This document shows, piece after piece, positions 1-11,864 of a DNA stretch of 64,000 nt. Each line of letters starts with the position of its first letter. Positions within the stretch are counted from its first letter, which is position 1. The notes under the pieces were generated by a model. The model made no database searches. It had not been told where the DNA came from and saw only the letters and a list, made by a program, of their open reading frames with translations. The translations under genes were made by a program, and so were the position numbers. Source of the DNA: Undaria pinnatifida (taxonomy: Eukaryota > Sar > Phaeophyceae > Laminariales > Alariaceae); contig JABAKD010000020.1 of assembly GCA_012845835.1 (NCBI GenBank), positions 18,717,146 through 18,781,145 of the forward strand. The letters run 5' to 3'.

Positions 1-1
1 C

Positions 2-243
2 CAATCCGCCTACACCGCCGTCTTCATATCCACCTTGGTTCGCCAGTACGGCGTACTCTTCCCCAGTGTTTTTTTCTTCTTGCGGTAAGTGTCCTTCTTT
101 TCCAACTACTGACTTTTTTTTCCGTTTCTAGTGACCACCGAACAGTTCTTATCCAACCAAACGGCTCCGAATTCCCATCCGTCCCTGAAGGCACGTCTGC
201 GATGCCAATACCGCCACCCCCTTTTGCCTCAACAACCCTGTAG
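2..243 (+). CDS. Partial gene at window edge, two exons (candidate)
   Basis: An open frame enters from the left edge and stops at a consensus donor (GTAAGT at 85-90). A 47-base pyrimidine-rich stretch ends in TTTCTAG at 131. Joining 2-84 to 132-243 keeps one frame open for 64 codons until TAG at 241-243. The upstream exon would read AYTAVFISTLVRQYGVLF and the downstream exon begins DHRTVLIQPNG. I recognise no family. The intron would be very short, and the last 50 bases of exon 2 are duplicated just downstream, so this may be a decayed gene end or chance. RNA evidence is absent. Confidence 0.25.
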   Translation, partial: IRLHRRLHIHLGSPVRRTLPQCFFLLAVSVLLFQLLTFFSVSSDHRTVLIQPNGSEFPSVPEGTSAMPIPPPPFASTTL

Positions 244-350
244 GTTTACCACCTGAGTCTAGACATCCTCTACCCGTCCCTGAAGGCACGTCTGTGACGC
301 TACTATCGCCACCCCCCCTACCCTAACATTCCTATAGGTTTACCATCTGA
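191..350. repeat. Two-unit tandem repeat, about 82 bp
   Basis: The stretch starting CCGTCCCTGAAGGCACGTCT occurs near 190 and again near 274. Each copy is followed by a run of CCACCCCC and then by TAGGTTTACCA. The copies are clearly related but diverged. Confidence 0.7.
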
Positions 351-639
351 ACCTGTGGTTTTGTTCTTTTCCGGTTATGACTTCTCCGAGCCGGGCATCG
401 GCTTGGGTGGGCTCGTTCCCCCTTCCCTCTCGACACCCACCATCACATCCCGCTGCTCCCATCTTCTGAGTTGGAGTGGATTTTTTTTTGGACATGAGCG
501 TTTCGAACCGAGGGTCGGTTTGGGTGGGCTCACTCCCTCTCCTCTCCACCTCGCCTCTGCCATTCCACGGCTTCCCTTTTTCCGAGTTTGTTATTTTTTC
601 TTGGGCTCTTAAACCTACCAAGCCTGGTATGGGACTTTT

Positions 640-1010
640 TTAGCCCTGCTACCAGAGCTTCGTCGTCACCTGAGCTTCGCGACCAGAGCTCCACCTTCGG
701 CAGAGTTGCGGCTTTCACCAGAGTTTTGTCGTCACCCGAGCTTCGCGACCAGAGATCCACCTTCTTCAAAGCCCCATCTTCACCAGAGCTTCGTCGTCAT
801 CTGCGCTTTGCGACCAGAGTTCCCCCGTCATCGCCTGAGCTCCGCGACCAAAGCTCCACCCTAATCAGAACTCCACCTTCAGCCTGAGCTTCACCTTTGC
901 CAGAGCTCCGGAGCTCCACCTTCACCGGAGCTTTCTCGTCACCCGAGCCTCGCGACCAGAGCTCCACCTTCCACATGAGCTCCACCGTTCACATGAGCTC
1001 CACCTCGGTT
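640..1010. repeat. Minisatellite of GAGCTTCGCGACCAGAGCTCCACC-type units
   Basis: Short units alternate the words CCAGAGCTTCGTCGTCACC, GAGCTTCGCGACCAGAG and CTCCACCTTC about five to six times, at a period near 70 bp. The shorter tail units (about 18-25 bp) repeat GAGCTCCACC. Several open frames on both strands here are by-products of the repeat. Confidence 0.8.
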
Positions 1011-2230
1011 TTCCGCGACCACTGCTTTCGAGTTTATGCCCCTTCAAGCCACTTCCAACGACAAGGCAATTTTTGGCCACTACCACTAACTCCGGCGTCA
1101 TTGCCACCGTCAGCGCCGATCAGCTGGGACATTTTTCTCCGACTCCTGCAGCCACCGCGCCGGTAGGCTTGCTCCTTCAGTCCGCTACCAACCGCCCCCG
1201 GCATCACCGCCATCGTCGGCTACTTCGGGCCTTTTATACTGCCTATTCCAGTAACCACGCCGTCATCCTCGCCGCAAAAAAAGCTAACTCCACGAACACC
1301 GCAGGCATCTCCACTGGCCCACATTAAAGGACTACTAGAGCGTCAACGCTTGCGTCTACGTGCACGCTGCGGTACACGCACGTTCTACGGCCGCGTACCC
1401 GACTCGACACCTTCTTCAACTAACCATATTGAGCTTCTACAGCCTCATCTTCTTCCGTCACAGCGCTCCTACCGCATCGTCCGCGAACGCCCCATCCTCA
1501 CTGGTTCGCGCTCTGAACTCTTCAACGCATTTTACCGCACCATCATCCGTCACCAGCGCTCCTATCACATCTTCCGCGAACACCACGACGTCACCGTCAC
1601 GCTATCAGAGCGCTGCGGCACACTCTAGTACGATCACCGGCCGCGCTTCATCGGATTTTGCTCCAAGCCCCTACATCGTCCGGTTCCAGGATCAAACGGC
1701 GCATCTGCTGCACGTTTTCGCGGAGCACCACCTACGGATCGGCGTCTCTGCCACGCCACGCGACAGGGAGGTTTGCAGCCAGGGTAATATCGCCTTAGCT
1801 CGCACTTACCCTTCTGTCTTGTTGCCCTCCCCCAACCATGATTCTTGAGTTCCTTCTTGAGCTTCTTCTTGGGACTTGTTTTGTGCTCATTGACTTCTTG
1901 ATTTTCTCTTTCGAATTTGATTTGTTCAGTTAGTTTCAAGGTGCCCCTTCTTTGCCTTGACTTTTCGGGTTGTCCCACTTTTGACCAGCACGAATGCTTG
2001 CGTGCTTGTGTCGGTGTGCTACCCTGGCCTTCCAGCCACTGGTTTAGCTCGCTCCATTCTCGTAACCAGGCCGAACGTTTGTGATGGTTTCGTCTTCCTG
2101 TTCCTGCCGGTTATGCCTGCCCCGTTTTTGTAACTTGGCCGCAACCCTACCGTGTTTTCGTTTCCTCTCGTCGGTTTAGCTCACCCTTGTTTCGCAGCCC
2201 GCGAAACCGCTGTGGTACGTTTTTGTTGAT
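1011..2230. other. Pyrimidine-rich stretch without a convincing gene
   Basis: I see overlapping short frames on the + strand (1073-1327, 1350-1628, 1360-1848), but no domain, no clear splice structure and no codon pattern that favours one. A diverged 95-bp direct repeat (CAGCGCTCCTA near 1462 and 1556) lies inside. The + strand is poor in A and rich in C and T. Confidence 0.4.
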
Positions 2231-2234
2231 CATT

Positions 2235-2475
2235 CCCCTGCTTTCTGCACTGCGTACGAAATAGGTGCAAATTTGGGCGTCGTATATGTCTCCAAACCCG
2301 CTGTGATATTCCGTGTTGGCTCTTCGTAGGCTTTCTGCACTACATACGCCATAGGTGCTTATTGAGGCGTCGCATTTGTTTTTTTATCGCTATGGCATAT
2401 CTGCCTTAGCCCTTTATCTGTTTTCTGCACTACGCACGCCTTTGGTGCTTATTGAGGCGTGTTGTCCACCTTTTT
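2235..2475. repeat. Three diverged tandem units, about 80-100 bp
   Basis: The word TTTCTGCACT followed by ACGCC or ACGAA, then AGGTGC and GGCGTCG/GGCGTGT, recurs near 2250, 2331 and 2420. The units are diverged but co-linear. Confidence 0.6.
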
Positions 2476-3014
2476 TCCGTCATATCGCTCTGCACAAGTC
2501 CCCTCTTCCCGGTTGGACCTCCATGTGCTTTTGCGTAAGTTTTTCCTGATTTTTCGTCGCTTAGCTTCCAACAGGAATGGCTCTATAGTAGTCCACATTT
2601 TCAGAGTTTAACGTCGTCAACGTTTTGCTAGTATTTTCGGGTCCGTCGCTTGTTCACGACCCCCCCTCTAGGCTTCCCCACAGTATCAACCCACGAAACC
2701 ATGGTAGTTTCGCTTGATCCTCATCAGCCTGAACTTCGCTTGTACGCTGTGCATGCGCCCCGCTAGCTTTTCTAGAGTTGTACGGCATTTGACCCCCCCT
2801 CTGTCCGGCTTATGGTATCAGCCAGCGGCATCGTAACAGTTTCGTCTGATTCTTTCTCAGCCGATTTAGCGTCTGCACCATGTGCGTGCTCTTTCACAGC
2901 TTTTCTGGGTCCTCCGTTTTGTCACGACCCCGTTTTCGCCGTTCTCACGGTGTAAGTTGGAAAATTCGTTTTAGTTTTGGTTTTCTATCTTGCTTTTTCT
3001 TCCCCCTGCATTGT

Positions 3015-3130
3015 GTGCCAGGTGAGAACGTACACCCTCCCCCCTCTGCAGCGTGTGCATGTTCGGAACGTATACCCTCCCGCCTCTGCAGTGCGTGCAT
3101 TTGCGCAACGTATACCTTTCCGCTTCCGCA
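3015..3130. repeat. Three tandem units of about 43 bp
   Basis: AACGTACACCCTCCCCCCTC, AACGTATACCCTCCCGCCTC and AACGTATACCTTTCCGCTTC follow one another with CTGCAG and GTGCAT words between them. This is a small minisatellite. Confidence 0.65.
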
Positions 3131-4154
3131 TCCAGGCAACGCGGGTATTGTTTGTTTTTCTTGTTATCTCTGGACACGCTTGTTCCTTGGTAGTTTTAAC
3201 TGTGCGCAGCTATCGACCGTAGTAGCTTCCTCTCGTTTCTTTTGGGAGAATTTGTTCGTGAACGCCTGGTGCGTGTATTGGCTTTGCACCCTACTGTCCC
3301 AATAATCCTACCTGGTATGGGTATACAGGTACCAGTATAGTTAGTGTAATCGCCCCGTGGCTCTACAGTGTAGCCCCTCCAAGTCTGACTATCTATCGTT
3401 GAGGCTCCAAAAACGTTTTAACGTAGTAGTGGGCCTTCTGTCTTCTTCGTCGCATCCAAGGTATGGCATTTGTTCGTTTTTCGATGATCATCATGGTCGC
3501 CTTGAACTTAAACTTGTGCCCAAGTTGTTCTACTTTTCTACAGTACGACGAGTTTCGTCTTTGTGGTTTTGCTTCCACCTTCTACCGCCTGTGTAGCCTA
3601 TCCAGGTTTCGCGCATACCGACCAACCATGGTGTTTCCATACCATGTAGAGGTACTCCCAGCGCTGCTTCGAGCTGACCGAGTATCTTCTTGTCGCCTCC
3701 ATTTTTGGCTTGCCGTGTTACGGTTGAATAGCCTTGCTACGTTTGCAGGCATTGTTCCCGTTGTTAGTTAGCCTTTCAACGTGTCATGATGTCGACTCTC
3801 TGTCCGGCTTCCGACAGTACATTCCGTCTTTTGTGTCTACGTTTCAGTTCCGTCCTTGTTTGCGTATTGCTTTGGCCAGGTGACCTCACCAAGTATTTCT
3901 TACCATTTTCCTGGTCTTGTACGCAGATAGCTCCTAAGGGCACTCCGCTGTTGCCCCCCGGTTGAGCTTCCCGGCGTGTCACACGCCTCCAGTAACATCA
4001 TATCGGTGTTGTCTATGCCACTGTTTCGGTATTGTCTTCCTTTACGTTTTCGCGATTATTTTGGTGGCCACGATGTCTCGTTCTACACTTTGATCGAAGA
4101 CCTTGCGCTAGTCTCCTAGGTCAAATTCGCCATAGCACCTTTTTCTGTGGTTGG

Positions 4155-4262
4155 TTTGCCGTAGAGCCTTTCCTGCCCCCCCCGCCACACCGGCGGCATG
4201 CGGCAGATTCTAGAGCCTTTTCTGCCCCCCCCGCCACACCGGCGGCATGCGACAGGTTTTTG
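4155..4262. repeat. Two-unit tandem duplication, about 53 bp
   Basis: A unit reading AGAGCCTTTCCTGCCCCCCC and then CGCCACACCGGCGGCATGCG is repeated almost exactly. The CCGGCGG core is itself a short palindrome. Confidence 0.75.
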
Positions 4263-4274
4263 ATGGGTGACTAT

Positions 4275-4718
4275 TGCCTTGTTGTAGGGTCTGCGTTTCT
4301 TTCTATTGCTTTTCTTCGCGTGTTTCTGGCTCCATAGCCAGACGGTTGGAGGTGTGGGAGTGGGTTTTGAGGAGCCGCATCTTCGACTCATGGTCTAGTT
4401 CGTAGAACCGGAGTTTCCCCGAATCTCCCATATTTCTGCATATGCGACTCATCGGGGTGGGCTAGTGTTAATATACGGCCTCGAAAGGCCTGTAAGTATC
4501 CGAATTTGATATCATTTGGATGGGTTTCGTATGATAAGGTTGGCGTAATGTATTCGGGAAAGTTAGGAAGATCGGAGGCACGTGCCTCTGATCTCAGAAG
4601 CTATCCCGGGCTCTGCTGGAAACGAATAAAGCTACATCTCTACGAAGGAACGAAAGTGAGTACTCTCCGAGGACCTGCTCAATTGGCAGACCTGCAGGGG
4701 GCACTCTGTGTCCCCCAC
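4275..4718 (+). mobile_element. 3' end of LTR element family B (internal end plus truncated LTR)
   Basis: This block is the reverse complement of 55,420-55,830. It holds the end of the internal region, then the polypurine-like GGGGTGGGCTAG, then an LTR starting TGTTAATATACGG at 4466. The LTR stays recognisable through the palindromic GATCGGAGGCACGTGCCTC and GACCTGCAGGGGGCACTC. It loses homology near 4718, about 20 bases before its expected CA end. No left LTR or target duplication is visible, so this is a truncated remnant. Homology starts abruptly near 4275. Confidence 0.8.
4466..4718 (+). repeat. Truncated LTR, family B
   Basis: It begins with TG and matches the two complete family B LTRs at 55,397-55,663 and 56,628-56,901 in reverse complement. 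The last 20 or so bases are missing or replaced. Confidence 0.75.
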
Positions 4719-5282
4719 CTTTAATTTAACACCAACATCACGGCCCCTGCTTCCGGTATACCTCAGCGTACTGGTTATTCATATTTTTTCTTTTCGACCA
4801 ATGGTCCTACGTTAACTTTCCAGGCCCAACCTTGCGGGCTCTGACATTACTTTAGGCAATTTTCTTTGTGCTCTCTCGTTTCAGGCTCTTTCTCTTCTGC
4901 CTTTCGACCAATGGCCCGAGGCTTGCGTACTTGTTCGCGTCTTGGTTGTTTCTCACCGTCCAACCGATGGCCCCACGTCAGCTTTCCATTCTCAACGTAG
5001 CGAACTCTGACGTTCTTTTAGGCAGTGTTCCTTGCTTTCCCTCTTGTGTTTCGGCAAATACCCCGACCTCCCGCCCCTTCGGCACACGCTTCAGGCCCCA
5101 AATTTGCCTGGCCTTCACAGCGTGGCACTTGTTTGATTTTTGCCCTTCTGACGACAGAGTTGTCGCGTCTATACCTTCCTCTTGTTTCTCTTCGTGTCTT
5201 TGTGCTCACTGGTCCGCCCTTCGTGTTTTCGTATGCCAATTGCTACTATTGGTATATACCGTTGGTACATGCCCTTTCTCGA

Positions 5283-5512
5283 GCTCTCACGGTTGTGAGC
5301 TCAACCATAGGGTTGTATATCTTGCAATGAGGCGTCTTAGCCTCATCATTACGAGGTGTGGGGGGATCTATAGCCTCATTTGGGTTGTTTCAAATAGCCG
5401 CATCTTCGATACCCTTTGCAATTATGGATGTTTTGTTGGCATCCATCCTCTGATTGCCATGTGATCTGCATCTACGACTAATCAGGGTGGGCTAATGTTA
5501 TGGAGTGCTCTC
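5283..5512 (+). mobile_element. Internal 3' fragment of LTR element family A
   Basis: This is the reverse complement of the short internal region of the TRIM at 33,552-34,807 (its bases 34,065-34,270). Shared words include GGGTTGTATATCTTGCAATGAG, AGCCGCATCTTCGAT and AATCAGGGTGGGCTAATGT. At 5495 the first bases of the LTR are present (TGTTATGGAGTG), after which homology stops. The piece is therefore truncated on both sides. Confidence 0.75.
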
Positions 5513-8500
5513 CTTAGAATGCGTAGTGTATAGATTCGACATGGAACCATGTCATGGCTGGCGTGAAACCAGGTGATATTATATGTCACGGTCACATCAA
5601 GGTCATCATAGATGGGCTTTAATGTAGGTGACAGAGTGGTCCGGCAAGACTCCCCCCATGATTCACTGCTTCTGTTGCTGCCCACGACTCTGCTTTGTTT
5701 GTCTTTGAGTGTTCTTTTAGTAGAGCATAATGTAGGCCTTAAATTTAGCCAGCGAGCCATGAGGAGAAGCGAATAAAGACCCTGAACCACGAGGAGAACG
5801 CTTCCCAACACTGACCACCCAGAATCCCCGCTCGGAGAACCATGACAAAATATTGAATCGTGGTACTTGATACATACCTGGTGTACCCGGTGGCGGCTAC
5901 ACGACACCTACTACTACCGTTACTCGTATGTATAATACATATACATTGAAGAATAAACACCTAGTAGATCCAACTCGACCCCCCCTCTCCAGGCTAGCCG
6001 CGAATCACAAAATCAATGCAAAATCTTCGTGACCATGGTAGTAAAGCTGTTGTTGGCGGTGTAGGAGGGAAATCGTTGCTCGCGCGAATCGAATTTTGCC
6101 GCATGCTACACGGCAGAGAGTGGTGTGCAAGCACCACCTAATTTTTGTGAGTGAGGCTCTCTCTCTCTTTCTCTCTCTCCCTCTCCTTATCGCATGCCAC
6201 GGTAGTAGTAGGGAGGTGCACCGTGTTTTTTCTCAAGGCTTTTTTCTAAGTTTTTTTTTTTTTTTTTTTTTATCCTCCGGCGGATGGGGAAAAATATTCC
6301 AAGGCTTTTTTTTTTCAAGGCTCATCCTCACTTGAGGAGTTCTAAACTTCTCACGACCACAAAGTCTATACGATGGGGGGATACACAAGTAAGTCTTCCA
6401 TGCCCCAGGTATGCAACGAAACACACGGCAAAGTCTGAATCAAATTCCGGCGATTCTATTATTAGGTCAGGTTAAGAAAGCCCCGTCATTCAAAAGCCGT
6501 TTCCGCCAAAAAGTGCTAATGATACCTGTATCGTGGCACGCGTCTTTGCTGGCAGAGGAAACGCGTGAAACCGAGCAAGGCCGCCTTTTCCTCAGACATC
6601 GCCGAATGAACGAAGGACCTGTGCACGAAGATCGCTTTTTTGTCTGTATGGTGCGCGAGTTATAGTAGTGGCAAGTGTGCTTGTTGGTCATGATCAACAT
6701 ATCAGATGGGAATATGTTTATTGATAAAACCCTTCCGTTTAAGACATTGTCTGTATGGTGCGCGCTTATAATACGATAAGTGTGTACGTCATGTTGAAAA
6801 ACATCAGATGGAGAAATGTCCATTATCCCCTCCCTCCCTCCTCGGCTATCTATTGTGTAAGATTATATTTTAAATACGTCATCTCTGATTTCGATCAATT
6901 TAATGGAGTCGATAATCATCTACGCAAGCTGCGTGGTACTCAGGCAGCGCGTTTTTACATGTGTATTCCTCTTTGAAATTTTTAGGTCGATGACTCCCTT
7001 TGGAATCCCTTGGATATTTCGTCGATGGCGCATCACTTGACATATAGTTTCGTTGCGCGCAAATCCCAGAACGGCAACCATTCTCTCGCTCCCTCCCCGC
7101 GAATCCCTGACCAAACGTATCCCTGACCAAACGAACTCTGTCTCTCGCTCCCTCCCCCCCCCCCCCCCCCGCGTGCGTACGTCTGTACGCATGCATATCT
7201 TCCAATTTGAACGTCAAGCAAGGCCGCTGGTCGGCCAGGGACGAAACACAACCACAACGCGATCGATAACAAAAAAAAACAGGTCCAATCAATCTGGAGC
7301 TTTACCGACCCATGTGATCCAAGCAGGCGTCATTTATTTACTTTGCTGAACATGGCCGAAGCAAAAACCTTACCGACCGTGATTCAAGCAGACGCATGCA
7401 ACATGTTTAATTTAAATTAAGTACGACGAAGAACATTTTTTGAAATCGCCACAGAAAAAAAGACAACAAACACCAAACAAAATCATCGGTATACCAGCAG
7501 GTGGTATGTATTTATTTACATTTTCGAACCCCCGCTGTGTCAGACAGAACCAAACACAGCAAAAAGACACTTCGCCACCACGAACCCCGCTCGATGCCGC
7601 CTGCAGTCATGGAATGCAGTCAAGGAACGTTCAGGAAGCACAAAGCCCCATACGGCAACAACAAGTCGGTTCGCTCAAGGACACGAGGCGAGGCGCGGCA
7701 TATCGAACCCATGGCGTGCAGAAGAACGACAACACCGTACAATGTTGCTTGTCCCTTCGAAAAGCATGTCCACCAATAATTCTGGCACACGCAAAACCCG
7801 CAGATCCATCCTTAACCCATGAATGACACCATTAACCCACAAAGGAGAAAAAACAATCACACGCAAAGCATCCAATCAACCACACGCAAGCATGAATGAA
7901 AGACCCTTCACCCAAGAATGCATTCACCCAGTTCGCAGTGAGGGGATGGACAAATCTAACGTAGTCCAGTGCAAAGAAGCCAGGATCCAATCTAACGACG
8001 AACGCATACACATCTTATTATACATCAGGTACATAAGTCAGATCACACGAAGCCTCCTTTGGCCAAAGCTAATCGAAGCCGGTGATAAAAAAACAGTTTC
8101 CCAAAGGGAAGAGACACAACGCAGGCAGAACGTCAAATTCCTTGCACTGATTGACGCCATTGTGAAGGAAGGGGGCTATTTTTCTGCGCTGTTTGAAACT
8201 AACCATAGCCTGTCATCGTGCAGAAGGGAGGCACTGCACGCTTTTACCGCACCAACAAGATAACTCGAAGCCAATCTATCTACTCCCACTGCACCTTCGC
8301 ATGACGAACGGCTTTAATGACAAACAACGTACGCGAGGAGCACTATCTACATATATAAACCATTATCAAGCAATTGAACCCGTACTAAAAGTATTACTCA
8401 ACAGTACACCCAGAAGAATGAAGCCGTTTTTTTATCAATTATTTTTTTGCTAGTTGCAGCGCTTCGAGTGCGGGTCACCCGATATCGCACCGGCAAAAAA

Positions 8501-8659
8501 AACACGCAACAAAACAACCCCCCCTCCCACACGCCGAGTGGAAATCAAAAACCAACTATACTTACTACTCCAGAAAGCAACGAACGTGGTTACGAAAAAA
8601 GCCCCTTCCCTCTCATGCTTTTCCTTTCGATCACAAACAAAAACAGATATCGTCTGCCA
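5513..8659. other. No gene supported; low-complexity runs and small repeats
   Basis: Visible are a T run near 6250, a (CT)n stretch near 6160, a C run near 7155-7173 and a diverged direct repeat of about 100 bp (TTGTCTGTATGGTGCGCG near 6640 and 6748). An open frame of 146 codons at 7823-8263 (+) has no recognisable motif and I do not call it. Confidence 0.4.
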
Positions 8660-9556
8660 TCAGCCGGCAAACCCCTCCTCCGTTCTGCGTCCTTTCGGGC
8701 TGGTCGCCCACTTGACAACACCGGCAAATGTCGCCCTTGCACGGACTTTCACGACCCCCAACCCCGCCCTCTTGTTCATCGCTGCCGCGCTTTCCTTCCT
8801 GGCCCAAGCTCTGCCCCCCCCTCCCCCCCCCGCCACCCTTTGTGCGCTCTCCTTCTTAGCCCAAGCTCTTCCTCCACCCCCCCCTCCCCCTCCCCCCCCT
8901 GTCACCCTTTGGCCCCACCTCCTCACAGCCACCGCAGCTCGAGTAGGCACGGACGTTTCCACTCCGAAGATGCCAGCATCCCCCTCTCGGATCAGGTCAT
9001 TCTCTATCGACACCAGCGACGGCAGGATAAAGCTCTCCGTGTCATCATCTTCGCTCTTACACCCCGCCTCTTTCACATTCTCCCCATCCCGAGCAAACCC
9101 AAGCACCTGACGCACGCGGACACCGCAGCTTTCGTGAAAATCTCGGGCGGGTTGCTGCTGCCGACCATCATCTCCTCTGTCACTCTCCACGCTGCTGCTC
9201 TGGAACCCACCATCCCCCCCCTTGGAGGAAGACTTTCCCCCGCTTGTCCACCCCGTGCCGGTAGATGTGGAAGACCGGAGCGTTCCCGCGGCTCCCCACG
9301 CCACCGCGGCTTCTTTCGCCAATGCCACCGATTTTCTCGATGTATCGCTACCGCTAGCGTCGCAGTCGCTGCTTTCGTTAAGGAGGGCGTTGATGCCGTC
9401 TCTTACGGCAGAGTCGACGGAAGCGTTGAAGGTGGAGCCGCGGTCGCGCTGGTTGAAGGCGACGCTGCTCGCTGCGGCTTCCATGAAGAGCAGCGACTCT
9501 ACCTCTACTACCGTCCCGTAGAAGCAGGCGATGCGCAGGGCTTGGTCGTAGTCCAT
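8660..9556 (-). CDS. Gly/Ser-rich protein of unknown function (candidate gene)
   Basis: The minus strand is open for 298 codons from the ATG at 9554-9556 (MDYDQALRIACFYGTVVEV). The open frame extends further upstream, but a good acceptor (TTTCTACTATAG) lies just before this ATG, so an upstream exon may exist. The N-terminal 90 residues look like an ordinary folded protein with a helical start. The middle is Ser/Asp-rich. The C-terminal part has two near-copies of a segment with a Gly run, RAWAKKESA and RAWARKESA. The + strand is also open here but gives only proline runs and low-complexity text, so I chose the minus strand. No known domain was recognised. Confidence 0.45.
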   Translation of the reverse strand: MDYDQALRIACFYGTVVEVESLLFMEAAASSVAFNQRDRGSTFNASVDSAVRDGINALLNESSDCDASGSDTSRKSVALAKEAAVAWGAAGTLRSSTSTGTGWTSGGKSSSKGGDGGFQSSSVESDRGDDGRQQQPARDFHESCGVRVRQVLGFARDGENVKEAGCKSEDDDTESFILPSLVSIENDLIREGDAGIFGVETSVPTRAAVAVRRWGQRVTGGGGGGGGGGRAWAKKESAQRVAGGGGGGRAWARKESAAAMNKRAGLGVVKVRARATFAGVVKWATSPKGRRTEEGFAG

Positions 9557-9628
9557 GCGGAAAAGGCTCGCTCCTATAGTAGAAAGGTAGAAAATATCGG
9601 CGGCATTCGAAAGCAAAAGGAGGAACAT

Positions 9629-10044
9629 AGGCGGTGAGGAGGAGGCGAGCAGGAGGAGGAGGGGGGGGGGGAGGGTGCTTCGGTGCGCTCTGGTCTATAC
9701 ATAGAAATCGTTGCTATTTGTTTTTGTGAGAACAACACGCAAAACTGATTCGAAAACTATCCACTCGTAATGCGTAGGTAGGAAACAGCGGGAGTGAAAC
9801 AGCAAACCACGGTGTTACATGCACGGTATATACAGGATGCGCCCCCACTACGTAAGTTATTATAGATTGGAGGAGGCAGCACGTGGTGATGTGGTTTTGT
9901 GTTTGAGCTCTTGTGCAACGTAGAAAGCTGGTTGAGGCTGCCTATTGGACTACCTACCGCCGAAAAAAGAAATCTGGGACTATCCTTCACCCTGCACTTC
10001 ACAGCCTCCCCCCCGTCTATACCCCCCTTATGCTCCTTGCCCAG
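9629..10044. other. Intergenic or intronic stretch before the 10.05-kb exon
   Basis: It holds a purine-rich GGAGGA/GGGGGG run (9640-9675) and, at its right end, a pyrimidine-rich tract closing in TTGCCCAG at 10044. That tract could be the 3' splice site of the next exon. Confidence 0.35.
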
Positions 10045-10050
10045 GATAAC

Positions 10051-10344
10051 ATGGGGCAGACAGCGAAAGAGGAGGACGTCGTGGTGTCTCGCGTGGAGCT
10101 GGACCGCCCCGACTACCACCATAGAAAACACTGGCAGGAAAGCGTCCTGCCTCGCCTCTACGGGATCGCTCGAATGGTGTACAGGTTTCGGGGTGACGAC
10201 ATGCTGAGGTTTCGGTACCTCTTGGCCAGCCCGGTGCGTGACTATACGGTCGGAGGACACGACGTGGAGGCCGCTTTGCGTCGATTCGCGTCGCTTGCAT
10301 GCATGTCTTGGGCATGTGGACTTTTTGTTGCTTGTTTGGTTTGA
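10051..10344 (+). CDS. Short protein or exon of unknown function (candidate)
   Basis: From the ATG at 10051 the frame runs 97 codons to a TGA. It starts MGQTAKEEDVVVSRVELDRP and continues with a charged, aromatic-rich segment (YHHRKHWQESVLPRLYGIAR) that reads like real protein. Just upstream, TGCTCCTTGCCCAG closes a pyrimidine tract. The coding exon may therefore begin at 10045 and be internal. GTGCGT near 10,231 is a possible donor, after which the frame reads hydrophobic and Cys-rich and may be intron. No family was recognised. Confidence 0.4.
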   Translation: MGQTAKEEDVVVSRVELDRPDYHHRKHWQESVLPRLYGIARMVYRFRGDDMLRFRYLLASPVRDYTVGGHDVEAALRRFASLACMSWACGLFVACLV

Positions 10345-11439
10345 TGCGTTGTGATTTTATGCGGGGGCTGTTCTGTGTCAATCCTTGTCGCTTGGGTGTG
10401 TGCGCGTCTTTTGTATGTTGGCTTCGTTTTGCGGGTTTGTGTTGAAATATGGTTTTTACATCGTCTGTTTTTCGTACAGTTGTGGCCGATATTCTCCACG
10501 CCCTTTTGTGCTCGGTGTGGTACGGGCATTCTACGTTTTGTGTTGTGTTTTTCTTCTTCTTTTTTTTGGGGGGGGGGAGTGCGATTCTCACTGAGCTGTA
10601 TCTACGCTTAAGTGCACCGCGCGTGAAGACCTCGGCGTGGACTTTTCCTTGTCTTTATCCACAACGCGCCCAAAAGGCAATATCTTTTGCAGAGTTACTA
10701 CTGGCACTATTGCAGCGAGGCGCGTTCGTTGTCTTCGACGCTGTTTCTCACCATAGCGGTCTCTCGTGCGGGCTTGCAGGAGCCCCCTCTTCGAGCGTAT
10801 TACGTTTTCTCCAGCGCTCAGTCTGTGTATACCGGGACAACCAGACACAAACACGGGTGGTTCTTCGCATAATGCCCGCGGGTACGAGTCATGTACCCCC
10901 TCCCCCCCCTGCTACTAATTCTTATTCGTGTCATGACGTGGATGTTAGCATCACGATTTCCTGGCTGAGTTGTAATCTTCGGCGCTGTGCTGGTGAGCGT
11001 AACGAGTATGTTCGTGGCCATAGCTGCCTGTGCTCGGAGGCTTTGGCCGTCAGTAGCTTCGACTAACACTTAGCTTCGAATAAATGGCAACTACCCCTTC
11101 CGGCTCCGTCCCTCTCAAGAGCCGTTGCGGCAGATCAGACCGTTTCCTGCTGAAGCCCCAGCCGTCCCAGCCTATTTTCCATCCCCCGCTTGCCGCATCA
11201 CCCGTAAAACAAGGGAATAAATAAGGAGACACCCACAGAACCGCCCGTTACTATACTGAGCCGATACACCGCACCATCAGCAGGAACACCACCATCACCA
11301 CCATAAGAGAACAGGTGCGAGCGGCAGGAGCTTCGGGCTGCTCCGCGAGCAGCACACTTTCTTAGTTTTGTCATCCCCGGACAACAACCACACCTTCGTG
11401 CGTAAACGTTTACTTATGTGCTGATGTTCGAGGCTGCAA

Positions 11440-11864
11440 TTACTCTTCCGGCATGACGCGCGAGAGCAGGGCGAATCCGCCCGAGCTGCTCTTCGCCGCC
11501 AGGATCTGGAATGAGGCGAAACACAAAAGTACGGGAAAAGGCAAAAAGGGGGCGTCGCGCATGAAGTTAACGAACTTAAATATTGGCCGCCTGCTTACGG
11601 CGTTGCTGCGCGTCTCGGAGTGAAACATTTGTCTGCTGTGCTCTGTGCTATTTAATAGAAGTGTTCTAGATACGTCAGCTGTGGGTTATTTTACCGCGGG
11701 AAAGCGGTACTCACGAGTACGCAAAGAGTGCCCCAGGTTTTGTATCACTCACCCGCCCGCCCACGAACCCACCCACCCACCTTGCCGTCGTTGAAAAACT
11801 CGTACGTCTTCACCTCGTTCTTATCCTTGCCTAGCTTGAAAGGCCCCGACTTCACCGCCCTCAT
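11440..11864 (-). CDS. Small spliced gene, unknown product (candidate)
   Basis: On the minus strand an exon from the ATG at 11,864 reads MRAVKSGPFKLGKDKNEVKT and ends NDGK at a GTGGGT donor (11,781/11,780). Further down, an exon after TCATTCCAG encodes ILAAKSSSGGFALLSRVMPE before its stop codon at 11,440. A short middle exon probably lies near 11,590-11,635, ending at a GTAAGC donor; its acceptor and phase are unclear. Both flanking exons have protein-like composition and proper splice signals, which is why I call the gene. I do not recognise the family. The total is small, so it may be partial. Confidence 0.4.

Noticed and set aside
4868-5464. 198-codon hydrophobic + ORF
   Set aside because: It runs into the family A element fragment at 5283 and reflects the T-rich strand; no start context or motif.
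8447-9637. 396-codon + strand ORF
   Set aside because: It opposes the more protein-like minus frame and consists largely of proline runs and low-complexity text.
10449-11066. 205-codon + ORF
   Set aside because: It crosses T and G runs and has mixed composition with no recognisable segment.
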